Below, piece after piece: positions 18,668 through 28,243 of a stretch of DNA of 51,488 bases (position 1 is the stretch's first letter; every line of letters begins with the position of its first letter). The notes under the pieces were generated by a model. It searched no databases, was not told the DNA's origin, and saw nothing but the letters and a program-made list of their open reading frames with translations. The DNA comes from CAYXFD01 sp964464175 (GTDB lineage Bacteria > Cloacimonadota > Cloacimonadia > Cloacimonadales > JAJBBL01): NCBI GenBank assembly GCA_964464175.1, contig CAYXFD010000022.1, positions 1-51,488 on the forward strand, written 5' to 3'. The translations under genes and the position numbers were made by a program.

Positions 18668-19426
18668 CTATTTCCTTTCCCCGCCGGAGAAAGTTAGCTT
18701 CAGCTCATCTATTTCATCTTGTAATTTGGCAGCGCGCACGGATTCTCTTACCTGCAGTGCCTTGTTTTTGAGAGTCCAGAGAACCAGCCACAAGATTATG
18801 AACAGAAAGCCGGCCATTATCAAAATGAACTCCCTCTCCTCTATCAAACCAAATAAACCAACTGTAGCCTCGACAGGCGCTTTCGCTTCTAAAGCCTTTA
18901 TTTCTCGATCCTTCTTCTTAATGACATCCTGATAATCTTCTATCTCTTTCTCTAAAGCTGATATCCTTTGTTGGTCTTTTTTATCATCAGGTGGAATGGT
19001 ACCAGGTGCAGACCTGGCCAAAAATGCTCTCAACCATCTTTGATGACCTTTATCGTTAACCTCATAGACCATTCTTTTGTCATTCGCTAAAATAACAGAG
19101 ATAAATACTCTTTGCTGCTCTTCAAAGGTCGTCTCGTATATATCCTCAAAGCGCTTAATGGTTTTTAAATCGTCTTGTAAGTTTCCTCTATAATAAAAAT
19201 CACGGATTGCAAAGTGATTTTTACCGTCATGAAACTTCCTGTTTATAAGGGTTCTCAGTGAAAAATTTTGATTATCATATATAGATTGACAATCCCGCAG
19301 TAGACTAGTTTTACTATCAGGAATCTTCGAATCAAGTAAATTTTTAAAGTCTTCAGCACTACATAATACAACCGCCATAGCCATTATCAACACTAACAAA
19401 ATCATTTTTCTAATCAATTTTCGCAT
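18668..19426 (-). CDS. Signal-anchored coiled-coil membrane protein, short paralogue
   Basis: A 252-residue protein: signal segment ILLVLIMAMAVVLCS, outside domain, a coiled coil (LEKEIEDYQDVIKKKDREIK), a TM (EFILIMAGFLFIILWLVLWTL), then only about 35 cytoplasmic residues ending in SGGERK. The outside half is nearly identical to the long paralogue, while TM and tail differ. The ATG overlaps the end of the kinase-Hsp70 gene by 17 nt. The pair could form homo- or hetero-oligomers through the shared part, with the short form acting as a version lacking the cytoplasmic effector half. No known family recognised. Confidence 0.7.
   Translation of the reverse strand: MRKLIRKMILLVLIMAMAVVLCSAEDFKNLLDSKIPDSKTSLLRDCQSIYDNQNFSLRTLINRKFHDGKNHFAIRDFYYRGNLQDDLKTIKRFEDIYETTFEEQQRVFISVILANDKRMVYEVNDKGHQRWLRAFLARSAPGTIPPDDKKDQQRISALEKEIEDYQDVIKKKDREIKALEAKAPVEATVGLFGLIEEREFILIMAGFLFIILWLVLWTLKNKALQVRESVRAAKLQDEIDELKLTFSGGERK
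18827..19409 (-). repeat. Near-identical 580-bp duplication, copy 2
   Basis: Partner of 17901-18483. Identity stops sharply at the TM-coding end and falls to moderate beyond the signal-peptide ATG, where the alignment runs on into the last ~90 bp of the kinase-Hsp70 gene. Confidence 0.9.
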
Positions 19427-22400
19427 CCCCGCCCTTGCGTCTCATCTCCTTCATATACATAGTGAAGACAAGTTTATGATACCAATTGTGATACATAGTC
19501 AGGTTTCTATGGTTTGCCTCGTTAGTAGGTTCGTATGTTCGCAGATTTAGCTTCTTATAGATCTCTGCTCCGCCATCTGTCAGCCAGTCAATGATGACAG
19601 TCTGTTCGGCTAACTGTTCATAAAACTCTTCTTCGATCGGTCCTTGAGTTTCAGTGTAGGCTCTGACTCGTTTGATGGTGCGTTTGTCACTTGAAATCTC
19701 AATCGGGTTTTCAGAAAAATTCTTTCTAAACTCCGGAGTTCCAGCGGAATTTTCTCTAACGAATCCCAGATGATAAGTAGGATAGGGTACACCTTTAGCT
19801 TTGTCGATATAGGATGGTTGTTTTCTATACGAACGGTGGTTAAAACTGAGAAGTCCGGATATAACAGATTCTTTTTCGAGCCGTTTGTAATTATCATCAC
19901 TGTGGTTACCGGTCTCTCTTTTGATATACTCGATTATATTGTCACCCAAGGTGATTTCATCATTGAGATCAGTTTTCAGATCAAGTATTCTTCCATTCAG
20001 CAGGACTGTCAAGTTATCTCCAGTCCAGTATTCTTTTGGAACATTGTAAGTAAGATGTTTGAAGACGATCTCTGTAACAAGTTTAACGTAGTCCTGAACT
20101 CTGTTTTCACAAAAATCATTCCAGTCAATATCCTCATCATCGTAGGTAAGCGGCACTGCTTTTTCAGCAAAGCTATCCATCAGGTTAGCATAATATGTTC
20201 GTTTACGTTGGTTAAATTTGGTCTTAAATTTTGACGGATTAATCTTATACTCTGATTTGAAGTCAAAGATAAGCTGGAAAATCTCCGGAAACATGATAGC
20301 TTTCATCTTATCACTTCTCAAATAGTCTATCAGGCTCTCCTCCTTGTCCAATCCCAGAAGCCACTCAACAAACATAACATCCAACACATCACCGCCGTAA
20401 TAATTCGAGTATTGCTTGATTATTTTATACTGTCTTGTTCCGTCTATCCTCTTGAGCAACAGGCAGTCAATCGTTCCCCCGCCAAGATCAAAGATGAGCA
20501 TTTTATCAGGAAAGCTGTTTTCCTGAATTGTGTTCAAATAATAATTGAGGATTGCTTCCGGTTCATCAAGAAACTTAACCTGCCCGGCAAAGCACTTCCT
20601 TTCCATCATTGCTTCCAAATCACGGACAAAGCGTCTCGCACCTTCTGACTCTGATTCCCTGTTTTTCTCTATGTAGCTGCGGACGTTCTTATAGCTGCCG
20701 TTAGCCGGATTATCTTTCTCGGAAAAGTTAAAACTGTCTCTCATCGAATCATTGAATATATCGCGGGATAGAGTCATCTCGGCCAGGATGTCTCCATAGG
20801 TTATCTCAGAAAGTTTATTCCTGATTATATCTTTCTTGTTGTCACCGTAATTAACAGGTACCGAAACTATTAACCTGTTTACAAAAAGCGGTAGGTCGAC
20901 AAAACTCTTCTGATCCTCCAAAAAAATGCTGTTATGATTTCTAATCCTGTTGATCAACTCCTTTTGCAATGTAATGATGATGACCCGCTTGAAATAATCT
21001 ATCCCCCTGTCGGTAATTTCCCTGATCTTGTTCTCATTAATGTTGACGATATGTGTGTCATTACCCCGCCATTTCTCAAAATTGGTCAGATCCTCTCCCA
21101 CAATAAGTTTGAATGGCGGAAGGATAACATATTTGATCATATCAATATATATCTGTCTGGGAATACCCATAAGAACCGTCTCAGACAAAGCAAATTGTTC
21201 TATACTGAGATTTTTCTGCACAGCGGTCAGCGAAGAAAGATAATTGGCATCTGATTCAACGAAAACGAAGGAGTCACTGTTTATTCCGGTAACACTGAAA
21301 CTTTTCTTATAAATATCTTTGTTAGTCTCATTTATCGGCAGAAGCATTGTTCTGTCCGATTCCAAAAACCTGTCGGAGAAGGCGACCACATTGGCAGTGT
21401 TGGCAATATCTATCGCCAAGGCATAATGAAGGGTATCTTTGTAAATGTTAAACGCGCTCGATTTGATTTCATAGCTATCTTCAATACCATTGAACTCCGC
21501 TGAAATCTTCATGTTTAACAAAAGAGTCAGGCATATCTCGCCCGTATCAATACATGCAGCCCTGTTATTCAGCCCTATCTGCAATTTCTCCGGGTCATAG
21601 ACAAAAGGGGTGGAATCATCCTCTTTCCCTGTTACATCATAAAAACGGACTCCTTTAATTGCTAAGCCTTCGGATGGCAGGAGCTTAGCAATCTCTAAAG
21701 GGCTTGTTCTCCGGTTAAACTGGCGGATATCATTCAAGCTAACATAGTTAACCGAATTCATTTCTAAATCGGTCATCTTCTCAGGGGTTACTATTTTCAA
21801 CACAGGATCGGAATCGGTGTAAAAGACTGTTTCTTTACCATTTTTTTGAGTTAAGCCGACACTGTTTCTAACCGAGGAAAGAACATCATAAGTCTCTTTG
21901 CCTTTGCTGAGTGATTTGAGAAATTCATAGCAATGATCACCACAAAGGGTGTATTGGCGCCGGAAAGTTATCTTGTCGTAATGTGATTCCTTAAAACCGA
22001 TCTGATTATCTTCTTTAAAGAGACAGTCCGCCTTTCTCATACCTTCGGGAAAAACTGCTATGTTATCAAGCAGTTGCTTCTCCCACTTCTGGTCTAACTT
22101 AGCATCTCTGCTATCCAGAAAAAAAACATCTCTGGAAAGCTTACGCTGGATAGGGATTATTGTTCTGCTATTCCTGCTGTCATCTTCAGAAGTTAATCCA
22201 ACAAAAACCTTTTGACGGTAGGTTCTCACTAATTTGTCAATCTTATCAGGATCATCCCTATGATCCTTCAAATTTTCTCTTAAAATATTTAAATCATTCT
22301 TTTTGGTCTCCAATACCGATTCAACCAGGGTCAAATTCCTGATTTTCTTTAACTCATCGATGATCCTGTTCCAGTCCATCAATTCCTTCTTTACAACACT

Positions 22401-23321
22401 AATATAGAGAGACTTAAGTTTTGTTCTGATAGTATCCCGATTAGACATCTTATTGGAAAGCCTTAGGGTGTCAAAGCATGCTCCAAGGGAATCTACATTC
22501 AGTTGAAAACTATTCTTTTCATCAGGAATCCGGTAATCATAATAGTAACCAAAAAGCAAAAAGATAATCATCTGGGCAAAACTATACTTATCGTAATCGC
22601 AAAAAACTTTAGATGATAACTCATGTGGTAACCCCCCTGCCCTTATACCGTTTAAAAATTCCGGACAGTACCATTCCGGAATCATTGATGGCTTCGTCCA
22701 TAAATTATTACCAAAAACCTGAAGGCTGAGATCCATAACCCAGAAATCTATCAGTATAACATCATTATCATCGTTTATCAATACATTGCCGGCATTTAAA
22801 TCCCTATGAGTGATACCGTTTTCATGGATTTGCTTGAGTTTTTCTGCCAGATTGATCAGTATCGTGAACCGGTCATGAAGCTCAACTATATGATCATTCC
22901 AGAAACTAAACAGTTTTTTTCTGTCATGTAAGGACTGGTAACCCTCAAACCAGGAGATCTTTATATAGGCAGCGGCTGACTTGCCGACTCCCCCATCGTC
23001 GCAGGAGAGTTCAAACTCTCCCAGAAATGAGCCCTTGTCAAAACAATCAAGATTCTTTTCTTTCAGCTCATTAATTATACTATCGTCAATGATATTTCTG
23101 ATCTCATCTCGGGATATCGGAATCCTGATTCTCTCCTCGCCAATTACATCAAATCTTGTATATACCTTATAATAACTATTCTCATCCCTCAGGATAATCG
23201 AGCATCCTCCCTCAGCTTTGGGTGTCATTATCACATACTTTTGGGTGGAATTATTCAGCCTATACCTATGATCAAATCTGGTAGCCAGATTAGCGATGGG
23301 TGTAGATTCTGGTAGATTCAT
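19410..23321 (-). CDS. Protein kinase-Hsp70 ATPase fusion
   Basis: A 1303-residue cytoplasmic protein with two recognisable halves. N-terminal kinase: a glycine-containing loop and YYKVY (likely Lys 52), hinge ISWFEGYQSLHD, catalytic loop THRDLNAGNVL (Asp 174, Asn 179; the usual Lys is Asn 176), IDFWVMD in the DFG position (192-194) and WYCPEFL in the APE position. C-terminal Hsp70/actin-like ATPase: AIDIANTANVVAF (about 636, phosphate-1), IVSVPVNYGDNKKDII, FLDEPEAILNYYL and FDLGGGTIDCLL (about 944, phosphate-2), and VLLNGRILDL (adenosine motif). No substrate-binding lid is evident. Hsp70 domains use ATP to change partner conformation; joined to a kinase this suggests phospho-control of an assembly step. 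AAGGAGTG precedes the ATG. DFW may lower kinase activity. Confidence 0.85.
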   Translation of the reverse strand: MNLPESTPIANLATRFDHRYRLNNSTQKYVIMTPKAEGGCSIILRDENSYYKVYTRFDVIGEERIRIPISRDEIRNIIDDSIINELKEKNLDCFDKGSFLGEFELSCDDGGVGKSAAAYIKISWFEGYQSLHDRKKLFSFWNDHIVELHDRFTILINLAEKLKQIHENGITHRDLNAGNVLINDDNDVILIDFWVMDLSLQVFGNNLWTKPSMIPEWYCPEFLNGIRAGGLPHELSSKVFCDYDKYSFAQMIIFLLFGYYYDYRIPDEKNSFQLNVDSLGACFDTLRLSNKMSNRDTIRTKLKSLYISVVKKELMDWNRIIDELKKIRNLTLVESVLETKKNDLNILRENLKDHRDDPDKIDKLVRTYRQKVFVGLTSEDDSRNSRTIIPIQRKLSRDVFFLDSRDAKLDQKWEKQLLDNIAVFPEGMRKADCLFKEDNQIGFKESHYDKITFRRQYTLCGDHCYEFLKSLSKGKETYDVLSSVRNSVGLTQKNGKETVFYTDSDPVLKIVTPEKMTDLEMNSVNYVSLNDIRQFNRRTSPLEIAKLLPSEGLAIKGVRFYDVTGKEDDSTPFVYDPEKLQIGLNNRAACIDTGEICLTLLLNMKISAEFNGIEDSYEIKSSAFNIYKDTLHYALAIDIANTANVVAFSDRFLESDRTMLLPINETNKDIYKKSFSVTGINSDSFVFVESDANYLSSLTAVQKNLSIEQFALSETVLMGIPRQIYIDMIKYVILPPFKLIVGEDLTNFEKWRGNDTHIVNINENKIREITDRGIDYFKRVIIITLQKELINRIRNHNSIFLEDQKSFVDLPLFVNRLIVSVPVNYGDNKKDIIRNKLSEITYGDILAEMTLSRDIFNDSMRDSFNFSEKDNPANGSYKNVRSYIEKNRESESEGARRFVRDLEAMMERKCFAGQVKFLDEPEAILNYYLNTIQENSFPDKMLIFDLGGGTIDCLLLKRIDGTRQYKIIKQYSNYYGGDVLDVMFVEWLLGLDKEESLIDYLRSDKMKAIMFPEIFQLIFDFKSEYKINPSKFKTKFNQRKRTYYANLMDSFAEKAVPLTYDDEDIDWNDFCENRVQDYVKLVTEIVFKHLTYNVPKEYWTGDNLTVLLNGRILDLKTDLNDEITLGDNIIEYIKRETGNHSDDNYKRLEKESVISGLLSFNHRSYRKQPSYIDKAKGVPYPTYHLGFVRENSAGTPEFRKNFSENPIEISSDKRTIKRVRAYTETQGPIEEEFYEQLAEQTVIIDWLTDGGAEIYKKLNLRTYEPTNEANHRNLTMYHNWYHKLVFTMYMKEMRRKGGDAKID

Positions 23322-23335
23322 TTTATCTCACTCCT

Positions 23336-24637
23336 TCAGTGATTTATCTTGTGCCTGAATTTAAAATCGAGTCTTTTAAAGACAAATGTATGTTTTTTAA
23401 ACTTAATGGCTTTACCCTTATTGGCTTTTCTCAACAGTTTAAGAATGAACAAAGGGTTGTTATGCTTGCAGATAGTAAAAGAGCCCTTCTCTTTTTCAAC
23501 AGCAGTTAGTGTCGGGTTTTTCCCTTCCTCACGAATGGGGAATCCAACCCTCCTGAGGAAAATATTATCAACTTGCTCGATGACAAATGAGTCCCCTCGC
23601 CAGTAGCCGGCAAGCTCTTTATTCAAAAGCTCATTATCTGCTATATTAACCTGATTTTTCTCATTGTTTCCCATTACCATGTAATATGACTCAGCAAATT
23701 CTCTTGCTTTAACCGGATTTACATAATATAATGGGGGTTTACTCCCTATCTTCTCAAAAAAAAGGGGAGCATTGTCCAGATGATCTTCATTAAAACTACG
23801 ATAATAATACAAAACCCACAAAATAGATATCAACAGAACTGTGAACAGCAAAATTTGCAAGCCATACATACCCCAGATATATGATATAACATCTCCTCGA
23901 GTCCGCGCTAAATATGCCAGAATAGTCTTTTCGGAATTTTTGATGGCATCTTTCAGATTCTCCTCAATAGCAGCGTTCTGGCTGCTAATTTCCTCCAGAA
24001 ATCCGGCAACATCATTTAACCTATTCTCTAACAATCTAATATTTCTTCTAACTTCCGGATCACTGCTCGCAGCATTTCTCTCGCTTATGCGCTTAACTTC
24101 ATCAATAACCTGCTCCATTTGCCCATTAATCTGGTTTAATGAATTGATCTCATCAAGAACATCAGTGATTCTCGTATCAGTGATTGTTGATGCTCCACTG
24201 ATAAATGTCTGCAACTCATCTAATCTCTCTTTAATATCGGTAAAGTTATCCCGGTCAATAACATCTCTGACTAATCTAATGTATTCACTCTTGGGCATCC
24301 GATAGGATATAGAGTATCCTGTTTGAGTCAGTTCAATAGAATCTTCATATTCATCTCTATACCGTATATTGACTTCAATGTTAAAAAAATGTTCGTATTG
24401 AGTGGCATAGCTTTCATCGAGTCGTACTCCCTGGATACGGACTTCATGTATTGTTGTACCTGTCACAGAACCGGGTGCAAACCCTCTGGCAAGAAGGTCT
24501 TGGATAATTACCTCTTTAAGCCTTAATGTTTTTGTCGCATAATCGTTGTCGGCAGCTTCAAAGGAAAAAGACTTTCTCTGAGCAAAGAGGTTATTTAAAG
24601 AGATTAGGAGCATTAAGAAAAAAAACAGTCTTTTCAT
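23336..24637 (-). CDS. Signal-anchored coiled-coil membrane protein
   Basis: A 433-residue protein. The signal peptide (FFFLMLLISLNNLFAQ, cut near 20) is followed by an alpha/beta outside domain to about 135, a long coiled coil (about 140-240, e.g. INSLNQINGQMEQVIDEVK), a TM at about 255-278 (LQILLFTVLLISILWVLYYY) and 150 cytoplasmic residues rich in Lys and aromatic residues. This is the same plan as the 666- and 252-residue proteins downstream (outside domain, coiled coil, TM, cytoplasmic tail), without obvious sequence identity. It sits between the lipoprotein (18 nt) and the kinase-Hsp70 gene (14 nt). It likely bridges outside and inside parts; no family recognised. Confidence 0.6.
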   Translation of the reverse strand: MKRLFFFLMLLISLNNLFAQRKSFSFEAADNDYATKTLRLKEVIIQDLLARGFAPGSVTGTTIHEVRIQGVRLDESYATQYEHFFNIEVNIRYRDEYEDSIELTQTGYSISYRMPKSEYIRLVRDVIDRDNFTDIKERLDELQTFISGASTITDTRITDVLDEINSLNQINGQMEQVIDEVKRISERNAASSDPEVRRNIRLLENRLNDVAGFLEEISSQNAAIEENLKDAIKNSEKTILAYLARTRGDVISYIWGMYGLQILLFTVLLISILWVLYYYRSFNEDHLDNAPLFFEKIGSKPPLYYVNPVKAREFAESYYMVMGNNEKNQVNIADNELLNKELAGYWRGDSFVIEQVDNIFLRRVGFPIREEGKNPTLTAVEKEKGSFTICKHNNPLFILKLLRKANKGKAIKFKKHTFVFKRLDFKFRHKINH

Positions 24638-24655
24638 TCATTTCCTCCCCTGTTC

Positions 24656-25609
24656 TCAAGGACTGACGAAAAAGAGAGTGTTTGCCTGACTGATTCTTGC
24701 CGGGTCAAGCTCCGGATACTGTCTTGGATCATAAGATATTTTTAGCTCTTTTCTCTCCTGATCCCAGACTCCGTTTAACGTGTAGTCACTCCTTCCTATG
24801 GCGTTTCTTTCTTTACGGATTAACTCTCTTACAAGAAAGGAGTTGTCGGCAAAGACTACCGTGCTATTAACCAGATAATTTTCATCAATATTTACTATTA
24901 TGAAGACATCTCCGTTATAATAACGACTCGAGGAAACAAGTTCATCCATACATTCCTGCAACAGCTTTACATCATCGAAAACGAGATCGAAATTTCTATC
25001 TGTCCTGATAGCCCCCCTTTCATAAGCTTCTAACAGTTTGGAAAAGGCTTTATTCTCCCGATTCTCAATTGCTTTCATAACATCACTGACAGCTAACTCA
25101 AAATTAGCTGCTATATCATCAAGGGATATGGAACCGGTAACCGGAGGATGTAGAATCGTGGGCTCTTCGACTTCGAGCACTTCTTCAAGTAATATTTCAG
25201 TGTAATTCAAAAACAGATATTTAGCTTCACCTCTGATGACTTTTACCTTCCCACTTTTATAGGGTTTTGTCTCATAATAATCCCTTTCATCTATCTGAAC
25301 TTTAGTAGCCGGGATATGCGTCTTCGTTAAAGAAGTAAAACTATCGCTTAATATCATTACACCGTCAATACTATTATAACTCCATTGAGTTCCTGAAACC
25401 TCAGCATTGATCATTGCTGCGAATCTTGTTCTGGCATCATGGGACAGAACATCTTTAAGTCGATGCCTGCCCGACAACTCAATTTCACGTCTGACGATTG
25501 TTTCGTTAAAACTTGTTTGTTCTTCCGGTAATATATATCTTGGTACAGAACTACAGCCATACATTACTATAACAACAACTAAAACTAATAGACAAATCAA
25601 TCTTTTCAT
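24656..25609 (-). CDS. Lipoprotein, LPP20-like N-terminal region
   Basis: A 317-residue protein. The signal MKRLICLLVLVVVIVMYGCS carries a lipobox with Cys 19. The mature part has amphipathic, alternating segments (ARTRFAAMINAEVSG, FLNYTEILLEEVLEVEEP) that recall LPP20/FlgO-type outer-membrane lipoproteins, followed by a C-terminal domain with DVFIIVNIDENY and a final LSYDPRQYPELD. Attribution to that family is tentative. It lies 11 nt after the five-TM protein. As a lipoprotein inside this run it is a candidate outer-membrane anchor for the complex. Confidence 0.6.
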   Translation of the reverse strand: MKRLICLLVLVVVIVMYGCSSVPRYILPEEQTSFNETIVRREIELSGRHRLKDVLSHDARTRFAAMINAEVSGTQWSYNSIDGVMILSDSFTSLTKTHIPATKVQIDERDYYETKPYKSGKVKVIRGEAKYLFLNYTEILLEEVLEVEEPTILHPPVTGSISLDDIAANFELAVSDVMKAIENRENKAFSKLLEAYERGAIRTDRNFDLVFDDVKLLQECMDELVSSSRYYNGDVFIIVNIDENYLVNSTVVFADNSFLVRELIRKERNAIGRSDYTLNGVWDQERKELKISYDPRQYPELDPARISQANTLFFVSP

Positions 25610-25620
25610 TTCCTACCTCC

Positions 25621-26751
25621 TCAATTGGATTTGTATGATTTCAAGTCTCTTATTAAACCTTCATTCAAATGAGATGTATTGATCAAATATGTTTGATTGG
25701 TAAGCCTGATATGTAACCTGTAATAATCATCTTCTTGTTCGTAGAGTAGAAAAGTATCCACAGCGTTTTTCAGAACCTCTTCGGGCAGTGCTAATCTGAA
25801 GTTTTCCGGAAATCTCTTTTGGGGAAACTGTTGGTAAACAGCGAGATAAGTCTCGATTCTGTCAAAGTCATCCAGAGTTCTTATTCCGGCTCTTTGCGAA
25901 ACAATAATGTAGGTAGAGAAGGCACAGCTGATGAAAGCTAAGAGGAGAAACTGAACCGGACCATGGGAAACATCATTGAAGACATCCCTTAGAACCATTG
26001 AGCTTTTGTTTTCAGCAGCAATGTACAGAATTCCCATAACCATCAGGACAAGAAACAGAAGTCTTCCAAAAATCCCCAAAAAAGAAAGCCCCCCTCTGAG
26101 AATTAGAAGATAGGAGATTGCTAATATAGCAACGGTGATGAAATATATTAAAATGAAAACATATTTGAAAGCCTTTTGTTCTTCAATAGTGTCTATTACG
26201 CTTTTTCCGATAAGATGAGGAACAACAACTGCCAGAATAGCCCCTCCCAGCGTTATCAGAAATTGTAACAAGACCTCATCGAATAGTACTTTGATGTTTT
26301 CGGTAAACTCCATATTGCTGATGAAACGAAGCATGATGTAATCCGGCAGCAAGACATAGATTAGGATACCGATAATGAGAGCGATAGAGAAGTTAAAGAG
26401 CAAATAGCGCTTGTAATCTTTAGGCAGAAGTGAAAAGGCTCCGGAATCACCTTCAACAAAGTCATTGTTTTCAGCTCGGAATGAAACCTTTATCTCTTCC
26501 TTATCAGATGTCAGATCTGTCCTTGGGAAATTATTAAGTTTTAAGAACCTTCCTCGCAGTTCATATTCGAATGTGTCGAGCCGTTTGCTTTTTTCGACTC
26601 GATAAAGTGTGAGATTCAGCTTGGTTATTCCTTTCTTCTTCAGATAATCGTATCCTTTAGCAGTTAGCTTAAGTTTTTTGAGCTGGCATACCCCATTTGC
26701 TTCTTTCTCATTCAAACTATCGATAATCTCTTGCAGAATCATCTCTTTCAC
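25621..26751 (-). CDS. Polytopic membrane protein with cytoplasmic N-terminal domain
   Basis: A 376-residue protein. About 110 soluble N-terminal residues (LKKLKLTAKGYDYLKKKG resembles a small winged-helix or DNA/protein-binding fold) precede five TM helices (near 115-134, 158-180, 193-215, 217-240 and 262-285). A C-terminal domain of about 90 residues ends in NLNEGLIRDLKSYKSN-like polar sequence. It overlaps the upstream kinase gene by 4 nt (ATGA). It is probably the membrane partner of that kinase: coupled translation with a soluble kinase often means a receptor or effector pair. No transporter signature is visible. Confidence 0.6.
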   Translation of the reverse strand: MKEMILQEIIDSLNEKEANGVCQLKKLKLTAKGYDYLKKKGITKLNLTLYRVEKSKRLDTFEYELRGRFLKLNNFPRTDLTSDKEEIKVSFRAENNDFVEGDSGAFSLLPKDYKRYLLFNFSIALIIGILIYVLLPDYIMLRFISNMEFTENIKVLFDEVLLQFLITLGGAILAVVVPHLIGKSVIDTIEEQKAFKYVFILIYFITVAILAISYLLILRGGLSFLGIFGRLLFLVLMVMGILYIAAENKSSMVLRDVFNDVSHGPVQFLLLAFISCAFSTYIIVSQRAGIRTLDDFDRIETYLAVYQQFPQKRFPENFRLALPEEVLKNAVDTFLLYEQEDDYYRLHIRLTNQTYLINTSHLNEGLIRDLKSYKSN

Positions 26752-28070
26752 CTCTTCACAATTTTTGACGATATCAGGGTGCCGTGCCTGTTTCTTATAT
26801 AGATTATTGAGCCGGGCTTCAGGTCATTCAGCTCAAAATCCCCGAACAGATCGGGAAAATGATCAGCGATAATCTGTGTGTCGTTAACAAAAATCTCCAG
26901 ATATCTATCAATATAGTCATCATTAGGGTCAAACTTTGTCAGCGGATAGAACTTCATCCTGGTTGTTTTGTCGGTTAACTGATTAATCTGAATATTCAAA
27001 AACAGAGGCTTGTATTTCTTGTCGTCTTCCTGCAGAAAGAATACCCTATCAAACAAATCTCTTAACTGCTCTATGCTTTCTGCCTTGATTGCTTCATTCA
27101 AAAATGGCTGTCTGACTGCTGGTGAATCTCTGAAGAGCTCCTCTAAACGTCCGGCAAGAATTGCTTCTGAACTTCTGACCGGTTCCTGAAAAGATTTTCT
27201 TTTCTGGAGAAAGAGATAAAGTTCGGGTGTTGTCATTTGAGTGAGAAAGCGATTATAGATCTCACCGCTATACATTGAGATAATAAGCATTTTTACTGCA
27301 AAAAGGTCATTTTTGATAATACTTTTCTTGATCTCATCGGGTGAACCTTCAAAGGTTCTCAAAGAGATATCGTTACTTGAAAAAGAGAGCAAATGAGGAT
27401 CAATATAGGCAAGAGTTCCGCCGCAATACTCCAGATCGTTCATCAGGATCTGCACATCTTTTACAAAAATATTCTCCGGTTTGATATCTGAGATGAAGTT
27501 GCGGCCTATCAATTGAGAATGGATTTTGTCGATATAGTTGATCAACTGTTTCGTATGGCTTCTTAACAGCCCGGCATTGCTGAGATATTCCTTATCAAGA
27601 ATATAGGCAGCCAGGGTTTTCTCAACATACAGAAACTCAGTAATCACGATTACGTGCTCTTTATCCGGAAGGAGAATATTATATGTTTCATAGATAGGCA
27701 AAGTCATTCTGCGAAAATCTTCTGTATCACTTGTGAAAAGAATCTTGTGAAACTGAAGGGATTCCATATAATGATTGATCTCATCTACACTCATAGTTCT
27801 AACTTTCAGAACTATCGGCATCTCGTGGTTTTGGGGTTTCTCGATCTTAAAAATCCGACAGTACCCAGTATCATAAATCAATTCATAAGAACCGAAGAAG
27901 GTGCTGAGAAATTCTTCCAGCGATTGACAGTTATCGTCAATCTTGAAGCTGTTCACATCAGAACTTAGCGGATCATCGCTGACATCACGCGACAGGAGAT
28001 TACTCATAGAAAAAAAATCTTTTGCATCTCTAATACCGGTTACGACAATCGAATCACTAATAGAACACAT
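26748..28070 (-). CDS. Protein-kinase-like protein with degenerate motifs
   Basis: A 440-residue protein. A kinase fold is indicated by VLKV with Lys near 89, hinge VIVITEFLYVEKTL, catalytic loop ISDIKPENIFVKD (Asp 195, Lys 197, Asn 200), NDLEYCG where DFG should stand, and TLAYIDPHLL in the activation-segment end position, then NDLFAVKMLIISMYSG as helix F. HRD is ISD and DFG is DLE, but the catalytic Asp, Lys and Asn and the metal-binding Asp are kept, so weak activity or a pseudokinase role are both possible. There is no glycine-rich loop. About 150 residues follow the kinase domain. It begins a sub-block with its own promoter and overlaps the membrane protein by 4 nt. Confidence 0.7.
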   Translation of the reverse strand: MCSISDSIVVTGIRDAKDFFSMSNLLSRDVSDDPLSSDVNSFKIDDNCQSLEEFLSTFFGSYELIYDTGYCRIFKIEKPQNHEMPIVLKVRTMSVDEINHYMESLQFHKILFTSDTEDFRRMTLPIYETYNILLPDKEHVIVITEFLYVEKTLAAYILDKEYLSNAGLLRSHTKQLINYIDKIHSQLIGRNFISDIKPENIFVKDVQILMNDLEYCGGTLAYIDPHLLSFSSNDISLRTFEGSPDEIKKSIIKNDLFAVKMLIISMYSGEIYNRFLTQMTTPELYLFLQKRKSFQEPVRSSEAILAGRLEELFRDSPAVRQPFLNEAIKAESIEQLRDLFDRVFFLQEDDKKYKPLFLNIQINQLTDKTTRMKFYPLTKFDPNDDYIDRYLEIFVNDTQIIADHFPDLFGDFELNDLKPGSIIYIRNRHGTLISSKIVKR

Positions 28071-28154
28071 TTGCTACTCCAAAGCTATAGTAAGGACAAG
28101 TCTTTCTTTTTTTTATATCTCGAATTTTTATCTGCATTCAAATCAAAACAAGAC

Positions 28155-28184
28155 AATTTATTGCAACGACAATAATGGTGTCAA
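28155..28184 (-). promoter_or_regulatory. Internal sigma70-type promoter
   Basis: In the only sizeable gap of the cluster (28071-28243), TTGACA (28184-28179) and TAAATT (28160-28155) lie 18 nt apart on the minus strand, about 85 nt before the kinase ATG. The same -35 and -10 hexamers occur before the FtsH-like gene. It would let the kinase-to-lipoprotein genes be expressed apart from the SEDS/PBP block. Confidence 0.5.
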
Positions 28185-28243
28185 GCTTTCTTTAATTTAG
28201 AAATATTATTTCTTGCCAATCGGCTTAGTATTTTTATCGATGA

